Positions 6,783-19,687 of a stretch of DNA of 59,393 nucleotides are shown here, piece after piece. Origin of the DNA: Halobacillus litoralis (GTDB taxonomy: Bacteria; Bacillota; Bacilli; Bacillales; Halobacillaceae); contig NZ_JAIVKN010000007.1 in NCBI RefSeq assembly GCF_020524025.1, forward strand, positions 1-59,393, written 5' to 3'. A program made the position numbers and the translations under genes. Each line of letters opens with the position of its first letter. Positions within the stretch are counted from its first letter, which is position 1. Below the pieces are notes generated by a model. The model was not told where the DNA came from, ran no database searches, and worked only from the letters and a program-made list of their open reading frames with translations.

Positions 6783-7526
6783 TTAATTGTAAAACACTTT
6801 CCAGAGAAACAATCCTTGAGGAGGTGCCGTTTTTCCGGCAGCTTTTCGATCTTCAGCCTGGATTATATCTATGATGTCTTCAGGCTTCCGCTCTGAACGA
6901 CCTATCTCTAATAGTGTCCCAACAAGGATACGCACCATATTATATAAGAAGCCGGAACCTCTGAATGTAAAGACAATTTCATCCATGTCGCTGGTGATAG
7001 AGGCCTCATAGATGGTCCGTACTTTGTCACCTTTGATATCAGTTTTAGGGGAGCAAAAAGATGTGAAATCATGTTCCCCTTTAATATACTGACATGCTTG
7101 TTTCATCGCATTTATATCAAGGGCGGCCCTTACGTGATGAGTATAATGACGACGGAATAAATCCGGGTGCTGATCATTCCTCACAAAATATCGGTATTCT
7201 TTCCCTGTCGTGTCATAGCGTGCATGAAATTCACTTGGAACAGATTCCGCCGAGACAATTTGAATATCTGCAGGCAGCAAAGAATTAATGGCACGCTTCC
7301 AATTATTCATGGGAATCTTTAAAGGGGTATCAAAATGTATGACCTGTCCAAGGGCATGAACCCTGGCATCTGTACGGCCGGATGCTGTCACTTTGACAAC
7401 TGTCCCTTTGTGCATTTTCAGAAGTGCTTTCTCCAGCTCAGCCTGAATGGTATTTCCGTTGGGCTGAACCTGATAACCGGCATAGTTTGTACCATCATAT
7501 TGAATGATCATGCAAATTCTTTCCAC
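6783..7526 (-). CDS. truA: tRNA pseudouridine(38-40) synthase TruA
   Basis: 247 aa. TruA converts U38, U39 and U40 in tRNA anticodon arms to pseudouridine. The catalytic Asp is in SGRTDARVHALGQV (about residues 45-58); YRYFVRN, HDFTSFCS and GSGFLYNMVRILVGTLLEIG are also family signatures. I start at GTG (7526) instead of the ATG 15 bases upstream: GGAGG lies 8 bases before the GTG but downstream of that ATG, and VERICMIIQYDG aligns with the usual N-terminus. It follows ecfT closely, as in B. subtilis, so it is probably cotranscribed with the ECF module. Confidence 0.93.
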   Translation of the reverse strand: MERICMIIQYDGTNYAGYQVQPNGNTIQAELEKALLKMHKGTVVKVTASGRTDARVHALGQVIHFDTPLKIPMNNWKRAINSLLPADIQIVSAESVPSEFHARYDTTGKEYRYFVRNDQHPDLFRRHYTHHVRAALDINAMKQACQYIKGEHDFTSFCSPKTDIKGDKVRTIYEASITSDMDEIVFTFRGSGFLYNMVRILVGTLLEIGRSERKPEDIIDIIQAEDRKAAGKTAPPQGLFLWKVFYN

Positions 7527-7542
7527 GACTGCTTCCTCCATA

Positions 7543-8340
7543 TTAACTTCTAGTCAAAAACAATGCGATAATTAAGAGAACGAAGACAATATACAACATG
7601 ACATCACTCTTGCCGATGCTTAATTCCCTGAGCTTCGTTCTTCCTTCTCCCCCTTGATACCCTCTTGCTTCCATAGCCATAGCAAGTTCCTCAGCGCGTT
7701 TGAATGCACTGACGAACAAAGGCACTAACAAGGGGACAACAGCCTTCATGCGGTCTTTAAAGGAGCCTGTACGTAAATCGACACCTCTGGAAGCCTGTGC
7801 TTTCGATATTTTTTCAGTTTCCTGCATTAAAGTAGGGATAAACCTTAAGGAAATGGACATCATTAATGCCAGTTCATGAACAGGAAATTTCACCTTTTTC
7901 AGAGGTCCCAAAAGTTCTTCAATCGCATCTGTAATTTCAATAGGCGTAGTCGTTAATGTTAACAGAGACGTAACTAGAATAAGCAGGAAGAAACGGAGGG
8001 ATATAGCCCCGCCCTGGATCAATCCTTCCCAGTATACATCCCACCCGAATATTGAAAAAGCAACAGCTCCATCTCTAGTCACAAAGATATGAAGAAAGAA
8101 GGTGAAAATAATTAAAAACCAAACCGGTTTCAGCCCTTTCATAATATAGGAAAGCGGAACCTTTGAAAGGATAGCACTCCCAACAGCAAATAGAGCAAGT
8201 ACGCCATAACTCATAACGGAATTAGCAAAGAATACGATCACAACATAGAAAAAAATAATTGCAATTTTTGAGCGGGGATCTAGGCGGTGAACGACTGAAT
8301 CTGTCGGGATATATTGTCCAATAATCAGGGAACTACTCAT
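7543..8340 (-). CDS. ecfT: ECF transporter transmembrane subunit EcfT
   Basis: 265 aa membrane protein with about five to six hydrophobic segments. EcfT couples the two ATPases to interchangeable substrate-binding S components for vitamin or metal uptake. The two coupling-helix motifs that touch the ATPases are visible: SRG in AQASRGVDL and ARG in [11 protein letters not shown]-terminal HRLDPRSKI is typical. It overlaps ecfA2 by 8 bases, with AGGGGG before its ATG. No S component is encoded nearby, which fits a shared (group II) energizing module. Confidence 0.95.
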   Translation of the reverse strand: MSSSLIIGQYIPTDSVVHRLDPRSKIAIIFFYVVIVFFANSVMSYGVLALFAVGSAILSKVPLSYIMKGLKPVWFLIIFTFFLHIFVTRDGAVAFSIFGWDVYWEGLIQGGAISLRFFLLILVTSLLTLTTTPIEITDAIEELLGPLKKVKFPVHELALMMSISLRFIPTLMQETEKISKAQASRGVDLRTGSFKDRMKAVVPLLVPLFVSAFKRAEELAMAMEARGYQGGEGRTKLRELSIGKSDVMLYIVFVLLIIALFLTRS

Positions 8341-9205
8341 GATCGCCGCCCCCTCTCACTTTGTGGGCTAATTCCTTTGCTAACTCGGCTATGGTCTGCC
8401 CTTTGTACTCTAAATCGATATTCAACCTTTTCCTAACCTCCGAAATAAAAGCAATCACTTCTGGAATGTCCAGCTGAACATCTTCCAGAGCTTTCTGCTG
8501 TTGAAATATTTCCAAGGGAGTGCCTTCACTGTATAATTCTCCGTGATTCATAATGATGATATGATCGGCATAAGCAAGAGCGTCCTCCATGCTGTGGGTC
8601 ACTAAGATCGTCGTTAGTCCCTTTTCCCGATGAAGCCGAGAGAACATACTCATAATTTCCTTCTGTCCACTTGGGTCCAGGCCGGCCGTAGGTTCGTCAA
8701 GGACTAATACTTTAGGATTCATAGCTAATACACCCGATATCGCTACCCTTCGCATCTGACCCCCGCTTAAATCAAAAGGGGATCGGTTCAGGAGATCCTC
8801 TGGTAGTCCTGTGGCTTTAACGGCCTCTCTCGTCCTTTTTTCAATCTCTTTGTTTTCTACGCCGAAGTTTTGCGGCCCGAATGCGATGTCTTTAGCCACA
8901 GTTTCTTCAAAGAGTTGATGTTCAGGATATTGGAAAACAACTCCTACACTTTCCCGAAGGTCTCTCAGGCGCTTATTTTTGCCTTCAGCTTCCAGCACAT
9001 AATCACCGATTTGAACTTTCCCTTCCGTTGGCTGCAATAATCCGTTTAAATGCTGAATTAATGTGGACTTACCGGATCCTGTATGACCAATAACGGCTAC
9101 AAAAGATCCTGACTTTACCGAGAATGAAAGGTCATTCAATGCTCGATGCTCGAACGGGCTGTTTGGTTGATATACATAGCTTACATGGTCGAACGTAATG
9201 TCCAT
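8333..9205 (-). CDS. ecfA2: ECF transporter ATPase EcfA2
   Basis: 290 aa ABC ATPase. Walker [10 protein letters not shown] (40-48), Q-loop [12 protein letters not shown], signature LSGGQMRR, Walker [14 protein letters not shown] and switch His in ILVTHSMED. The C-terminal roughly 60 residues form the EcfA-type extension. It pairs with EcfA1 to power EcfT. It overlaps the ecfA1 end by 25 bases, with its own GGAGGAATT ahead of ATG. Confidence 0.95.
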   Translation of the reverse strand: MDITFDHVSYVYQPNSPFEHRALNDLSFSVKSGSFVAVIGHTGSGKSTLIQHLNGLLQPTEGKVQIGDYVLEAEGKNKRLRDLRESVGVVFQYPEHQLFEETVAKDIAFGPQNFGVENKEIEKRTREAVKATGLPEDLLNRSPFDLSGGQMRRVAISGVLAMNPKVLVLDEPTAGLDPSGQKEIMSMFSRLHREKGLTTILVTHSMEDALAYADHIIIMNHGELYSEGTPLEIFQQQKALEDVQLDIPEVIAFISEVRKRLNIDLEYKGQTIAELAKELAHKVRGGGDHE

Positions 9206-10020
9206 AATTCCTCCAACAACTCCTGGTGATTGAGTGGCTCACGAGCAAGCGACACACCTTCTGCTTTTAAGTGGTCAGCTAGTTTACTGATAAAAGGAGT
9301 ATCTAAGCCAATTTCGATTACATGTTCTTTTCTTGAGAAGACTTCCCTGGGGGTGCCCTGCATCCATACTTCTCCTTGGTTCATAACAATGACTCTGGAG
9401 GCCTGAGTTACTTCATGCAGATCGTGGGTAATTGTAATTAATGAGAGATCTCTTTCCTTCTGTACGCCATGGATTGTCTGCATGATCTCTTTCCGCCCTT
9501 TTGGATCCAGCATTGCGGTTGCTTCATCTAAGATGATGAATTCAGGAGAGACCGCCAAAATGCTTGCAATCGCCACTCTCTGCTTCTGACCTCCGGACAA
9601 CCTATGTGGTTCATGAATTTTATACTCCTGCATGCCGACAGCACTTAGACTCTCTTCAATTCTCTTAACCATCAACTCGCGCGGCATCCCGTGATTCTCC
9701 ATACCAAAAGCTACATCATCCCGGACAGTTGTACCTACAAACTGGTTATCAGGGTTTTGAAACACCATTCCCACTTGCTTACGTACATCCCAGACGGTCT
9801 CCTGGTTCACACGTATTCCATCCACAAGTATTTCCCCTTCCTGGGGAAATAACAGTCCGTTCATCAGTTTGGCAATTGTTGATTTACCAGACCCGTTATG
9901 ACCAATGATGGCAACCCACTCATCCGGCCCAATCGTAAAGCTTACATCTTTCAACACCCAGGGCATATCTTCCTGGTAACGAAAAGATACATTTCTAAAC
10001 TCGACTTGTCTCTCTCCCAT
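9181..10020 (-). CDS. ecfA1: ECF transporter ATPase EcfA1
   Basis: 279 aa ABC ATPase. Walker [10 protein letters not shown] (40-48), [13 protein letters not shown]-loop, LSGGQKQRV signature, [13 protein letters not shown]alker B and ITHDLHE switch. The EATAM wording in Walker B, against EPTAG in EcfA2, is the usual distinction between the two paralogues. The frame is open 17 codons further upstream, but GAGGAGG sits 8-9 bases before the ATG of MGERQVEF, so I start there. First gene of ecfA1-ecfA2-ecfT-truA, after the rplQ terminator. Confidence 0.95.
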   Translation of the reverse strand: MGERQVEFRNVSFRYQEDMPWVLKDVSFTIGPDEWVAIIGHNGSGKSTIAKLMNGLLFPQEGEILVDGIRVNQETVWDVRKQVGMVFQNPDNQFVGTTVRDDVAFGMENHGMPRELMVKRIEESLSAVGMQEYKIHEPHRLSGGQKQRVAIASILAVSPEFIILDEATAMLDPKGRKEIMQTIHGVQKERDLSLITITHDLHEVTQASRVIVMNQGEVWMQGTPREVFSRKEHVIEIGLDTPFISKLADHLKAEGVSLAREPLNHQELLEELWTLRSTM

Positions 10021-10140
10021 CTGTGTTCCTCCTCTGCTCACCTGTCTATTTCCCAGGAAATACGACATCATTTCCTACATCTTTCCTAATTACGATTAAA
10101 CAGCTTGGTTCTAATATAAAAAAGATACCAAAAAGGGTAT

Positions 10141-10191
10141 AAAAAAAGGGCTGGATGTAACCTCACGATGAGATTCAGTCCTGCCCTTTTA
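10141..10191 (-). terminator. Terminator after rplQ (end of alpha operon)
   Basis: Minus-strand AAAGGGC stem closing on GCCCTTT plus T run, with an inner CTCA-TCG-TGAG hairpin. It separates the ribosomal genes from the ECF module. Confidence 0.88.
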
Positions 10192-10206
10192 CCCCGATGG
10201 TATTCA

Positions 10207-10566
10207 TTAAACTAGTTCAATGATCGCCATTTTAGCTCCATCACCTTTACGCTCGCCTAGCTTAAGCACGCGAGTGTAACCACCTTGACGGTCTTCATAG
10301 CGTGGGCCGATGTCAGAGAATAGCTTTTGCAAAGCTGTTTGCTCTCCTTCTTCATCAGCTTTCGCATTGTAAAGGAATGATTCAGCTTGACGACGGGCAT
10401 GTAGATCGCCGCGTTTCCCTAGTGTAATCATTTTCTCTACAACAGAACGAAGTTCTTTTGCTTTAGATTCTGTTGTTTCCAAACGTTCATGGATGATCAG
10501 GTCAGTCGCTAAGTTACGAAGTAGCGCCATACGCTGATCAGTAGTACGTCCTAGTTTTCTAGCCAT
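10207..10566 (-). CDS. rplQ: Ribosomal protein L17 (bL17)
   Basis: 119 aa, the short Firmicutes form. [24 protein letters not shown] is the diagnostic N-terminus, and the domain ends at KMAIIELV. L17 lies near the peptide exit tunnel of the 50S subunit. Last gene of the alpha operon, 45 bases after rpoA, followed by a strong terminator. Confidence 0.98.
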   Translation of the reverse strand: MARKLGRTTDQRMALLRNLATDLIIHERLETTESKAKELRSVVEKMITLGKRGDLHARRQAESFLYNAKADEEGEQTALQKLFSDIGPRYEDRQGGYTRVLKLGERKGDGAKMAIIELV

Positions 10567-10611
10567 TGATAATCCCTCCCTTATCTGGATATCTTAGATG
10601 TGTTCTATCAA

Positions 10612-11556
10612 TTAATCGTCTTTTCTTAGACCTAAGCCCAAATCGTTCAACTTGTGCTTCACTTCTTCAAGTGACTTGCGACCAAGGTTACGAACCTTCA
10701 TCATATCTTCTTCAGATTTATTCGCAAGCTCCTGCACTGTGTTGATACCAGCGCGTTTCAAGCAGTTGTAGGAACGGACAGAAAGGTCAAGTTCTTCGAT
10801 CGTCATTTCTAGAACTTTTTCTTTTTGGTCCTCTTCTTTTTCGACCATGATTTCAGCTTTTTGAGCTTCGTCTGTAAGGCCGACAAAGATGTTGAGGTGT
10901 TCCATATAGATTTTAGCTCCAAGAGAGATCGCTTCCTCTGGGCGAATGCTTCCATCCGTCCACACATCCAAAGTTAGTTTATCAAAATTGGATGTTTGAC
11001 CAATTCTAGTGTTCTCTACTTGATACGTCACTCGGGATACAGGCGTAAAAATAGAGTCAACTGGAATCACGCCGATTGGTAGATCCTCATGGTTATTTCC
11101 TTCAGCTGGACGATATCCTCGGCCGCGCTCTGCTGTGATACGTGCACGGAAGCTGGCATTGCTGTCGAGTGTGGCGATATGAATATCTGGATTCAGAACT
11201 TCAACGTCACTATCGTGCGTAATGTCAGCCGCGGTAACTTTTCCTTCACCCTGTACATCAATCTCCAAAGTCTTTTCTTCGTCAGAGTAAACTTTCAAAG
11301 CTAGTTTCTTTAGATTAAGAATAACAGTTGTTACATCCTCAACGACTCCTTCAATTGTAGAAAACTCATGAAGAACCCCGTCGATTTGTACTGAAGTGAC
11401 AGCAGATCCGGGAAGTGAGGATAATAGGATACGACGCAAGGAGTTACCTAGAGTTGTACCATACCCACGCTCAAGCGGTTCTACGACGAACTTACCAAAA
11501 GTAGACTCATCGCTGATCTCGACCGTTTCAATCTTTGGCTTTTCAATTTCGATCAT
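10612..11556 (-). CDS. rpoA: RNA polymerase alpha subunit
   Basis: 314 aa, normal Bacillus length. The N-terminal dimerisation domain (about 1-230) contains [26 protein letters not shown]; a short acidic linker leads to the C-terminal domain (about 245-314) with helix-hairpin-helix [45 protein letters not shown], which binds UP elements and activators. ATG start preceded by GGAGGG. It has a 180-base upstream spacer with its own promoter (11693-11721) and a hairpin. Confidence 0.98.
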   Translation of the reverse strand: MIEIEKPKIETVEISDESTFGKFVVEPLERGYGTTLGNSLRRILLSSLPGSAVTSVQIDGVLHEFSTIEGVVEDVTTVILNLKKLALKVYSDEEKTLEIDVQGEGKVTAADITHDSDVEVLNPDIHIATLDSNASFRARITAERGRGYRPAEGNNHEDLPIGVIPVDSIFTPVSRVTYQVENTRIGQTSNFDKLTLDVWTDGSIRPEEAISLGAKIYMEHLNIFVGLTDEAQKAEIMVEKEEDQKEKVLEMTIEELDLSVRSYNCLKRAGINTVQELANKSEEDMMKVRNLGRKSLEEVKHKLNDLGLGLRKDD

Positions 11557-11590
11557 TTACACAAAACCCTCCTTCAAAACGTCGAAACCC

Positions 11591-11613
11591 CGGTTAGACG
11601 ATAGGTCTAACCG
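11591..11613 (-). other. Perfect hairpin in the rpoA 5' UTR
   Basis: Nine-base arms CGGTTAGAC (11591-11599) and GTCTAACCG (11605-11613) around a 5-base loop, about 35 bases before the rpoA start. It has no following T run, so it is not a terminator. Confidence 0.6.
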
Positions 11614-11692
11614 AAATTCCTCAGGTAGGCAGTCCCGATACAAAGACAACTGCATATTTTCTCTGTCTACTGCGGTGCTGATTATAAAAGCT

Positions 11693-11721
11693 ATCATAAC
11701 CCATTATAGACAGGGTGACAA
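11693..11721 (-). promoter_or_regulatory. Internal sigma-A promoter for rpoA-rplQ
   Basis: Minus-strand TTGTCA (11716-11721), 17 bases, TATGAT (11693-11698), beginning 17 bases after the rpsK stop codon. It would give rpoA-rplQ expression independent of the upstream ribosomal promoters. Confidence 0.7.
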
Positions 11722-11737
11722 ATTCTATTCAGAACTA

Positions 11738-12133
<396 letters not shown>

Positions 12134-12163
12134 ATAGTTAGCTTACCTCCTTTTGTGTTGCTA

Positions 12164-12529
12164 TTATTTACGTTTGTTAGCCACTGTACGACGTGGACCT
12201 TTACGTGTACGAGAGTTGTTTTTCGTCTTTTGACCGCGAAGTGGAAGTCCGCGACGGTGACGGATACCACGGTAAGAACCGATCTCAATCAAACGTTTGA
12301 TGTTAAGAGAGTTCTCACGGCGAAGGTCACCTTCTGTGTTGTGGTTTTCAACAGCTAGACGGATCTTACCCAATTCGTCTTCTGTAAGATCGCGAACGCG
12401 AGTATTTTCAGATACGCCAGCCTCAGCTAGTACGTCTTTAGCTAGGGATTTCCCGATACCATAGACATAAGTTAATGAAACAACTACGCGTTTATCACGA
12501 GGAATATCTACACCTGCAATACGTGCCAT
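12164..12529 (-). CDS. rpsM: Ribosomal protein S13 (uS13)
   Basis: 121 aa. [16 protein letters not shown] start, helix-hairpin-helix [33 protein letters not shown] and the basic tail that reaches the P-site tRNA. S13 forms the inter-subunit bridge in the 30S head. First gene of the alpha operon proper, 24 bases after rpmJ. Confidence 0.98.
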   Translation of the reverse strand: MARIAGVDIPRDKRVVVSLTYVYGIGKSLAKDVLAEAGVSENTRVRDLTEDELGKIRLAVENHNTEGDLRRENSLNIKRLIEIGSYRGIRHRRGLPLRGQKTKNNSRTRKGPRRTVANKRK

Positions 12530-12552
12530 AAGTTACGTGCACCTCCTTCAGT

Positions 12553-12890
<338 letters not shown>

Positions 12891-12913
<23 letters not shown>

Positions 12914-13226
12914 CGAGTTGATCTCCCTTCTTCAAATCAGTCACTGCTTCATTGACATATTTTGATACGGCAAATCGAAGCTTGCCATTTGTGACACGAC
13001 CAGTTTCCAGAAGGCTGTCCTGGACTTCCGGAGAGATGAAATCCATAAGCTCAACGTGTTGCAAATTCTTTTTCTTTGGTCGATCATACTTACGTTTCTC
13101 TCCGTCAGCAAGCAGCACAAAGCGGCCATCCAGCACATCGATCACTACCGCGTACTGTCCTGCCTCTCGCCCCTGCACAATACGAACAATTTGACCTATT
13201 CGCGGACTCGACTCAGATTCGTTCAA
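12891..13226 (-). CDS. KOW-domain RNA-binding protein (L14e-like)
   Basis: 111 aa. The N-terminal half is a KOW domain (about 8-45: [33 protein letters not shown]), followed by a basic patch [11 protein letters not shown] and a helical C-terminus. The same small gene sits between map and infA in B. subtilis and relatives; a ribosome- or RNA-associated role is inferred from the domain and location only. It starts with TTG, 7-8 bases after AAGGTGAT; there is no in-frame ATG in that region. It overlaps infA by 23 bases. Confidence 0.85.
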
Positions 13227-13242
13227 AAACGATCACCTTCAT

Positions 13243-14663
<1,421 letters not shown>

Positions 14664-14682
14664 TCATCAGCTTTCACACTAA

Positions 14683-15975
14683 TTATTTAATAAATCCTTT
14701 ATAGTGGCGTTTCACTAACTGACTTTCAAGCTGTTTCATCATTTCAAGGGCAACCCCTACCACGATTAGCAGGCTTGTTCCTCCAACTTGTACGGTTGGT
14801 GGCAGCTGCGCTACCGAACCAAGAATGATTGGAAGAATGGAGACAGCAGCTAGGAAGATCGATCCTACGAATGTCAATCTGTACATCACCCGTGTTAAAT
14901 AGGTCTCTGTGTTTGCACCAGGACGTATTCCAGGGATGTAACCGCCTTGTTTCTTCAAGTTTTCAGCCATCTGCTCCGGATTAACCTGAACAAATGTGTA
15001 GAAGTAGGTGAAGGCGATGATTAAAGCTACATAGATAATCATTCCAGGCCAGTTTTGGTAATCAAAGATATATTGAATTACAGAGGCTACTTCACTGTTT
15101 TCAAAGAAACCAGCGACTGTTCTCGGTGCAATAATGAATGATATCGCAAAGATAACAGGAATTACCCCTGCAGCATTTACTTTGAGTGGTAGGTGAGTAG
15201 AGTGCCCACCTACTGGCGAACGGTTTACCATACGTTTCGCATATTGAATAGGAATCTTACGCAGGGCTTGTTGGATGAAGATAACACCGACAACAACCGC
15301 AATAATAACAAGTGCAATCAAAGCAAGAATTACTAAGTTAATGAACAGTTCTTCTCCTGCACCAGAAATGTACTGATCGTACAACTGGTTCACACCTGTT
15401 GGGATTGCAGCAACGATTCCTGCGAAAATAAGAATGGATATTCCGTTACCGACGCCATGTGCAGTGATTTGCTCACCAAGCCACATAAGAAACGCAGTTC
15501 CGCCCGTTAATACAAGAGCGATGACGATGAACTTAGTTACACCTGGATTTGTGATCAACTGACCCCCTGCCAGAGCGTTAAAACCAATCGACATGCCTAT
15601 TGCTTGAACGAAAGCAAGAACGATCGTTCCATAGCGGGTAAACTGAGCTAATTTTCGACGACCAACCTCACCTTGCTGTTTCCATTCCGCAAACTTCGGC
15701 ACTACATCCATCTGCAGTAGCTGCATAATGATGGAGGCAGTAATGTAGGGCATAATCCCCATGGCAAAGATGGAGAAGTTCTGCAATGCCCCGCCTCCGA
15801 ATGTGTTCAGGAAGCCGAACGCATTCTGTTCGTCCATGAATGTGATCGCATCTCTATTTGTGAAAGGCACTGGGATAAATGTTCCCAGGCGAAACACAAC
15901 GAGCATCAACAAAGTGAATATGATTTTCCGTCGAATATCACCCACGCGCATAAAATTGGAGATTGTCCGGAACAT
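14683..15975 (-). CDS. secY: Protein translocase subunit SecY
   Basis: 430 aa, ten membrane segments. It is the channel of the SecYEG translocon; secE is at 41813-41983 in this window, while secG is not. Visible family motifs include the N-terminal [18 protein letters not shown], the plug/TM2 region FGGGALQNFSIFAMGIMPYI and the cytoplasmic loop KKQGGYIPGIRPG. It starts at ATG overlapping the rplO stop by one base, implying translational coupling. Confidence 0.98.
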   Translation of the reverse strand: MFRTISNFMRVGDIRRKIIFTLLMLVVFRLGTFIPVPFTNRDAITFMDEQNAFGFLNTFGGGALQNFSIFAMGIMPYITASIIMQLLQMDVVPKFAEWKQQGEVGRRKLAQFTRYGTIVLAFVQAIGMSIGFNALAGGQLITNPGVTKFIVIALVLTGGTAFLMWLGEQITAHGVGNGISILIFAGIVAAIPTGVNQLYDQYISGAGEELFINLVILALIALVIIAVVVGVIFIQQALRKIPIQYAKRMVNRSPVGGHSTHLPLKVNAAGVIPVIFAISFIIAPRTVAGFFENSEVASVIQYIFDYQNWPGMIIYVALIIAFTYFYTFVQVNPEQMAENLKKQGGYIPGIRPGANTETYLTRVMYRLTFVGSIFLAAVSILPIILGSVAQLPPTVQVGGTSLLIVVGVALEMMKQLESQLVKRHYKGFIK

Positions 15976-16415
15976 TAAATCACCTCAGTTTGACCGCCCG
16001 CCGCTTCAATTGCTTCTTTAGCGGAAGCAGAGAACTTGTGAGCTTTCACTGTAAGTTTCTTTTCGATTGAACCTTTAGCCAATACTTTAATGCCAGCTTT
16101 TTGGTTGCTTACCACGCCGGATTCAAGCAATAGCTCAGGAGTAACCTCTGTGCCTTCATCAAAACGATTTAGCGCATCAAGGTTAATAATCGCAAATTCC
16201 TTACGGTGAACGTTAGTGAAACCACGCTTAGGCAAGCGTTGGAATAGTGGCATTTGACCACCTTCGAAACCTGGACGAGTCTTGCTACCAGAACGTTGAC
16301 CTTGACCTTTATGGCCGCGTCCGGAAGTTTTACCGTTACCAGATGCCATACCACGACCTACGCGGTTACGTTCTTTACGAGTACCTTTAGCCGCTTTTAG
16401 TTCATGCAGTTTCAT
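15975..16415 (-). CDS. rplO: Ribosomal protein L15 (uL15)
   Basis: 146 aa. [22 protein letters not shown], the Gly-rich [13 protein letters not shown] loop and [20 protein letters not shown] are diagnostic. The GTG three codons upstream is within the ribosome binding site (GGAGGTG), so I start at the ATG 8 bases after GGAGG. L15 is a 50S assembly protein. Confidence 0.98.
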   Translation of the reverse strand: MKLHELKAAKGTRKERNRVGRGMASGNGKTSGRGHKGQGQRSGSKTRPGFEGGQMPLFQRLPKRGFTNVHRKEFAIINLDALNRFDEGTEVTPELLLESGVVSNQKAGIKVLAKGSIEKKLTVKAHKFSASAKEAIEAAGGQTEVI

Positions 16416-16445
16416 GCGTTGCACCTCCTTATTACGTTTGTGTAA

Positions 16446-16628
16446 TTATACTTCTTTAACCGAAACTAGGTGAGACACCTTATTAGCCATACCTCGGATC
16501 GCTGGGTTATCTTCAAGTACGACAGTTTGACGGATCTTATTCAGACCTAGCGCCTTGACAGTAGAGCGCTGATCCTGCGGTCTACCAATAACACTGCGCG
16601 TGAGGGTAATTTCTAACTGTTTAGCCAT
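16446..16628 (-). CDS. rpmD: Ribosomal protein L30 (uL30)
   Basis: 60 aa, full short bacterial form. [40 protein letters not shown] is diagnostic. It lies between rpsE and rplO, AGGAGGG ahead of ATG. Confidence 0.97.
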   Translation of the reverse strand: MAKQLEITLTRSVIGRPQDQRSTVKALGLNKIRQTVVLEDNPAIRGMANKVSHLVSVKEV

Positions 16629-16646
16629 TTTATTTCCCTCCTTATC

Positions 16647-17144
16647 CTACAGTTCTTCTACAGACTTCCCACGAAGTCTTGCGACATCTTCAGCACGCTT
16701 AAGCTCGCTAAGTCCAGTGATTGTAGCACGCACCATGTTGATTGGTGTGTTAGAACCAAGTGACTTAGATAGGATGTCTTGAACACCTGCAAGCTCAAGT
16801 ACCGCACGTACTGGTCCACCAGCAATAACTCCAGTACCTTCTGCTGCCGGCTTCATAAGAATGTTACCTGCACCAAAACGTCCGTTGATATCGTGAGGAA
16901 TTGTCGTGTCTTTAACTGGTACTGTGATTAGATTTTTCTTCGCATCATCAATGGCTTTTTTGATCGCTTCTGGTACTTCTTGTGCTTTACCTGTACCAAA
17001 ACCTACATGACCATTTTTATCTCCTACAACAACCAATGCAGCAAAACGGAAACGACGTCCACCTTTTACTACCTTAGCTACACGATTGATGGTAACTACG
17101 CGTTCTTCAAGATCAAGTTTGTTAGGGTCGATGTTTGTAATCAT
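16647..17144 (-). CDS. rpsE: Ribosomal protein S5 (uS5)
   Basis: 165 aa. The N-terminal double-stranded RNA-binding domain ([23 protein letters not shown]) and the C-terminal domain with [33 protein letters not shown] are complete. S5 lines the mRNA entry channel and influences fidelity. ATG, AGGAGGG upstream. Confidence 0.98.
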   Translation of the reverse strand: MITNIDPNKLDLEERVVTINRVAKVVKGGRRFRFAALVVVGDKNGHVGFGTGKAQEVPEAIKKAIDDAKKNLITVPVKDTTIPHDINGRFGAGNILMKPAAEGTGVIAGGPVRAVLELAGVQDILSKSLGSNTPINMVRATITGLSELKRAEDVARLRGKSVEEL

Positions 17145-17164
17145 ATATGTCCCTCCTTTATCTA

Positions 17165-17527
17165 TTAAAATTCAAGGCCGGCTTCGCGAGCGGCTTCTGC
17201 TAGAGCTTTCACACGTCCGTGATACAAGTAACCTCCGCGGTCAAATACAACAACTTTATACCCGTTGTCGATTGCACGCTTAGCTACCATTTCACCAACT
17301 TTTTTCGCAGCTTCTACGTTTCCAGTGTTATCTAGATCAAAACCGTTGTCTACAGTGGATGCACTCGCAACTGTAACTTGGCTTTCATCGTTGATAAGCT
17401 GAGCGTAAATGTGATTGTTAGAGCGATATACGTTCAAGCGTGGGCGTTCGGCTGTACCGAAAACATTCTTACGTACACGCGCATGACGCTTTTTACGTAC
17501 GACATTTTTATCTGCCTTCGTGATCAT
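17165..17527 (-). CDS. rplR: Ribosomal protein L18 (uL18)
   Basis: 120 aa. [30 protein letters not shown] and the C-terminal [28 protein letters not shown] are diagnostic; L18 binds 5S rRNA. The start is the ATG of MITKADKN, 8 bases after GGAG; the upstream in-frame start (MTQ) overlaps that site. Confidence 0.98.
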   Translation of the reverse strand: MITKADKNVVRKKRHARVRKNVFGTAERPRLNVYRSNNHIYAQLINDESQVTVASASTVDNGFDLDNTGNVEAAKKVGEMVAKRAIDNGYKVVVFDRGGYLYHGRVKALAEAAREAGLEF

Positions 17528-17562
17528 CTGGGTCACTCCTTTCTATACATTACCTAAGAACC

Positions 17563-18099
17563 TTATTTAGCTGTCTTACCTTCTTTTCTGCGTACTTTTT
17601 CGCCTTCGTAGCGAATTCCTTTACCTTTGTAAGGCTCTGGAGGACGGATTGCACGAATCTTAGCTGCAACAGCGCCAACAAGTTCTTTATCGATACCTTT
17701 AATCGTAACCTTTGTGTTAGAAGGAACTTCGATTTCGATACCTTCACGATTCTCAACCTCTACAGGGTGGGAGTAACCAGCGTTGATTACAACTTTTTCG
17801 CCCTGTTTCTGAGCACGGTAACCTACACCGATGATCTCAAGGTTCTTTTCAAAACCTTTAGAAACACCTTCAACCATGTTGGCGATCAGGCTGCGTGTTG
17901 TTCCGTGAAGAGCACGGTGTTCTTTGTGATCGCTTGGACGTGATACAGAAAGAACGTTATTTTCGATGTTTACAGTGATGTCCTTGTGGAATGTACGAGA
18001 CAATTCCCCTTTAGGACCCTTAACTGTAATTGTGTTGTTATCCTGAATAACTTCAACGCCTTCAGGGATTTCAAGAGTTTTTAAACCTACGCGAGACAT
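17563..18099 (-). CDS. rplF: Ribosomal protein L6 (uL6)
   Basis: 178 aa with the two repeated L6 folds; [35 protein letters not shown] and the C-terminal signature [23 protein letters not shown] are complete. It lies near the GTPase-associated centre of 50S. ATG with AGGAGG. Confidence 0.98.
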   Translation of the reverse strand: MSRVGLKTLEIPEGVEVIQDNNTITVKGPKGELSRTFHKDITVNIENNVLSVSRPSDHKEHRALHGTTRSLIANMVEGVSKGFEKNLEIIGVGYRAQKQGEKVVINAGYSHPVEVENREGIEIEVPSNTKVTIKGIDKELVGAVAAKIRAIRPPEPYKGKGIRYEGEKVRRKEGKTAK

Positions 18100-18129
18100 A
18101 TTATTGCACCTCCTGTCTGATCTGTTTTT

Positions 18130-18528
18130 TTACCAGACGTAAGCTAGAACTTCGCCACCGATGGCTTGTTCGCGAGCTTCTTTGTCTGTCAATACACCTT
18201 TTGAAGTAGATACGACGGCTACACCTAATCCGTTAAGAACTTTTGGAAGTTCTTCAGCATTAGCGTAAACACGTAGACCTGGTTTACTGATTCGCTTCAC
18301 ACCAGTAATAACACGCTCGTTGTTTTGACCGTACTTAAGGAAGATGCGAAGAACGCCTTGCTTGTTGTCTTCAACAAATTCGTAATCACGTACAAAACCT
18401 TCACGCTTAAGGATATCAGCGATTTCTTTTTTAACGTTAGAAGCTGGTAGTTCAAGCTTCTCGTGACGCACCATGTTAGCGTTACGAATACGCGTCAGCA
18501 TATCTGCAATTGGATCTGTCATTGTCAT
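18130..18528 (-). CDS. rpsH: Ribosomal protein S8 (uS8)
   Basis: 132 aa. [27 protein letters not shown] and the C-terminal [26 protein letters not shown] are diagnostic. In other bacteria S8 autoregulates the spc operon; I see no clear site here. ATG, AGGAGG upstream. Confidence 0.98.
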   Translation of the reverse strand: MTMTDPIADMLTRIRNANMVRHEKLELPASNVKKEIADILKREGFVRDYEFVEDNKQGVLRIFLKYGQNNERVITGVKRISKPGLRVYANAEELPKVLNGLGVAVVSTSKGVLTDKEAREQAIGGEVLAYVW

Positions 18529-18558
18529 AACTCATTTACCTCCTTCCCTGTTACGGGT

Positions 18559-18744
18559 TTACCAGCTGGCTTTTTTGACACCAGGGATTTGTCCTTTATA
18601 TGCAAGTTCACGGAAACAAATACGGCAAAGCTTAAACTTACGAAGTACGGAATGCGGGCGTCCGCAACGTTCACAACGAGTGTACTCGCGTACTTGGTAC
18701 TTCTGTTTACGCTGTTGCTTCGCGACCATTGATTTTTTAGCCAC
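18559..18744 (-). CDS. rpsZ: Ribosomal protein S14, zinc-binding form (uS14)
   Basis: 61 aa, the short zinc (C+) type: CERC and CRIC pairs (about residues 24-27 and 40-43) around [11 protein letters not shown], ending GVKKASW. Starts with GTG, AAGGAGGG upstream. It is the spc-operon copy; a zinc-free paralogue would be elsewhere. Confidence 0.98.
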   Translation of the reverse strand: MAKKSMVAKQQRKQKYQVREYTRCERCGRPHSVLRKFKLCRICFRELAYKGQIPGVKKASW

Positions 18745-18770
18745 TATTTTCCCTCCTTATGGTTAGCTCA

Positions 18771-19310
18771 TTATTTTTGAAACGGCATGCCGAATTGAGC
18801 TAATAGTTCACGGGCTTCTTCGTCAGAGTCAGCTGTAGTGACAAGAACGATATCCATACCACGCACTTTGTTTACTTTATCATAATCGATTTCTGGGAAA
18901 ATCAATTGCTCTTTAACACCAAGCGTGTAGTTTCCACGACCATCGAAAGCTTTCTTAGAAATACCACGGAAGTCACGCACACGCGGCAAGGATACGGAAA
19001 TCAGTTTTTGGAAGAATTCGTACATGCGCTCACCACGAAGTGTAACCTTCGCACCGATAGGCATACCTTCACGTAGACGGAATCCAGCGATTGATTTCTT
19101 AGCTTTAGTGATGACCGGTTTTTGACCAGTAATCATTGTTAGTTCTTCAACTGCAGTATCAAGTGCTTTTGCGTTCTGAACCGCATCACCAACACCCATG
19201 TTGATAACGATCTTTTCAAGTTTAGGTGTCTGCATGATGGAATCATATTCAAATTTGTTCATTAAAGATGGAACAATTTCTTCTTTATATTGTTTCTTTA
19301 GTTCGTTCAT
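18771..19310 (-). CDS. rplE: Ribosomal protein L5 (uL5)
   Basis: 179 aa. [52 protein letters not shown] and [18 protein letters not shown] are diagnostic. L5 binds 5S rRNA with L18 and contacts S13. ATG, AAGGAGG upstream. Confidence 0.98.
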   Translation of the reverse strand: MNELKKQYKEEIVPSLMNKFEYDSIMQTPKLEKIVINMGVGDAVQNAKALDTAVEELTMITGQKPVITKAKKSIAGFRLREGMPIGAKVTLRGERMYEFFQKLISVSLPRVRDFRGISKKAFDGRGNYTLGVKEQLIFPEIDYDKVNKVRGMDIVLVTTADSDEEARELLAQFGMPFQK

Positions 19311-19336
19311 CGTGTGGCCCTCCTTTCATCTATGGG

Positions 19337-19648
19337 TTATTTATCTAGTGCTTCACCAGATTTTTTCGCGATACGAACCTTCTTGCCGTCCTCGACTTTA
19401 TAACCAACACGTGTCGGCTCACCAGTCTTAGGATCAATTGGCATTACGTTAGATACGTGGATCGCTGCTTCTTGTGTTAGGATTCCACCTTGTGGATTCT
19501 CTTGAGAAGGTTTAGCGTGCTTTTTAACTTCGTTCACACCTTCAACAAGAACACGATCTTTCTTTGGATAAGCTTCAAGGATTGTTCCTTGCTTGCCTTT
19601 ATCCTTACCAGTAATAACCATTACTTTGTCACCTTTTTTTACGTGCAT
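19337..19648 (-). CDS. rplX: Ribosomal protein L24 (uL24)
   Basis: 103 aa. KOW motif [34 protein letters not shown] at the N-terminus; [19 protein letters not shown] C-terminus. L24 starts 50S assembly at the tunnel exit. ATG with AAGGAGG. Confidence 0.98.
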   Translation of the reverse strand: MHVKKGDKVMVITGKDKGKQGTILEAYPKKDRVLVEGVNEVKKHAKPSQENPQGGILTQEAAIHVSNVMPIDPKTGEPTRVGYKVEDGKKVRIAKKSGEALDK

Positions 19649-19687
19649 TCTTCGCGCACCTCCTTAACAAGGCATTTCATTCAGACT

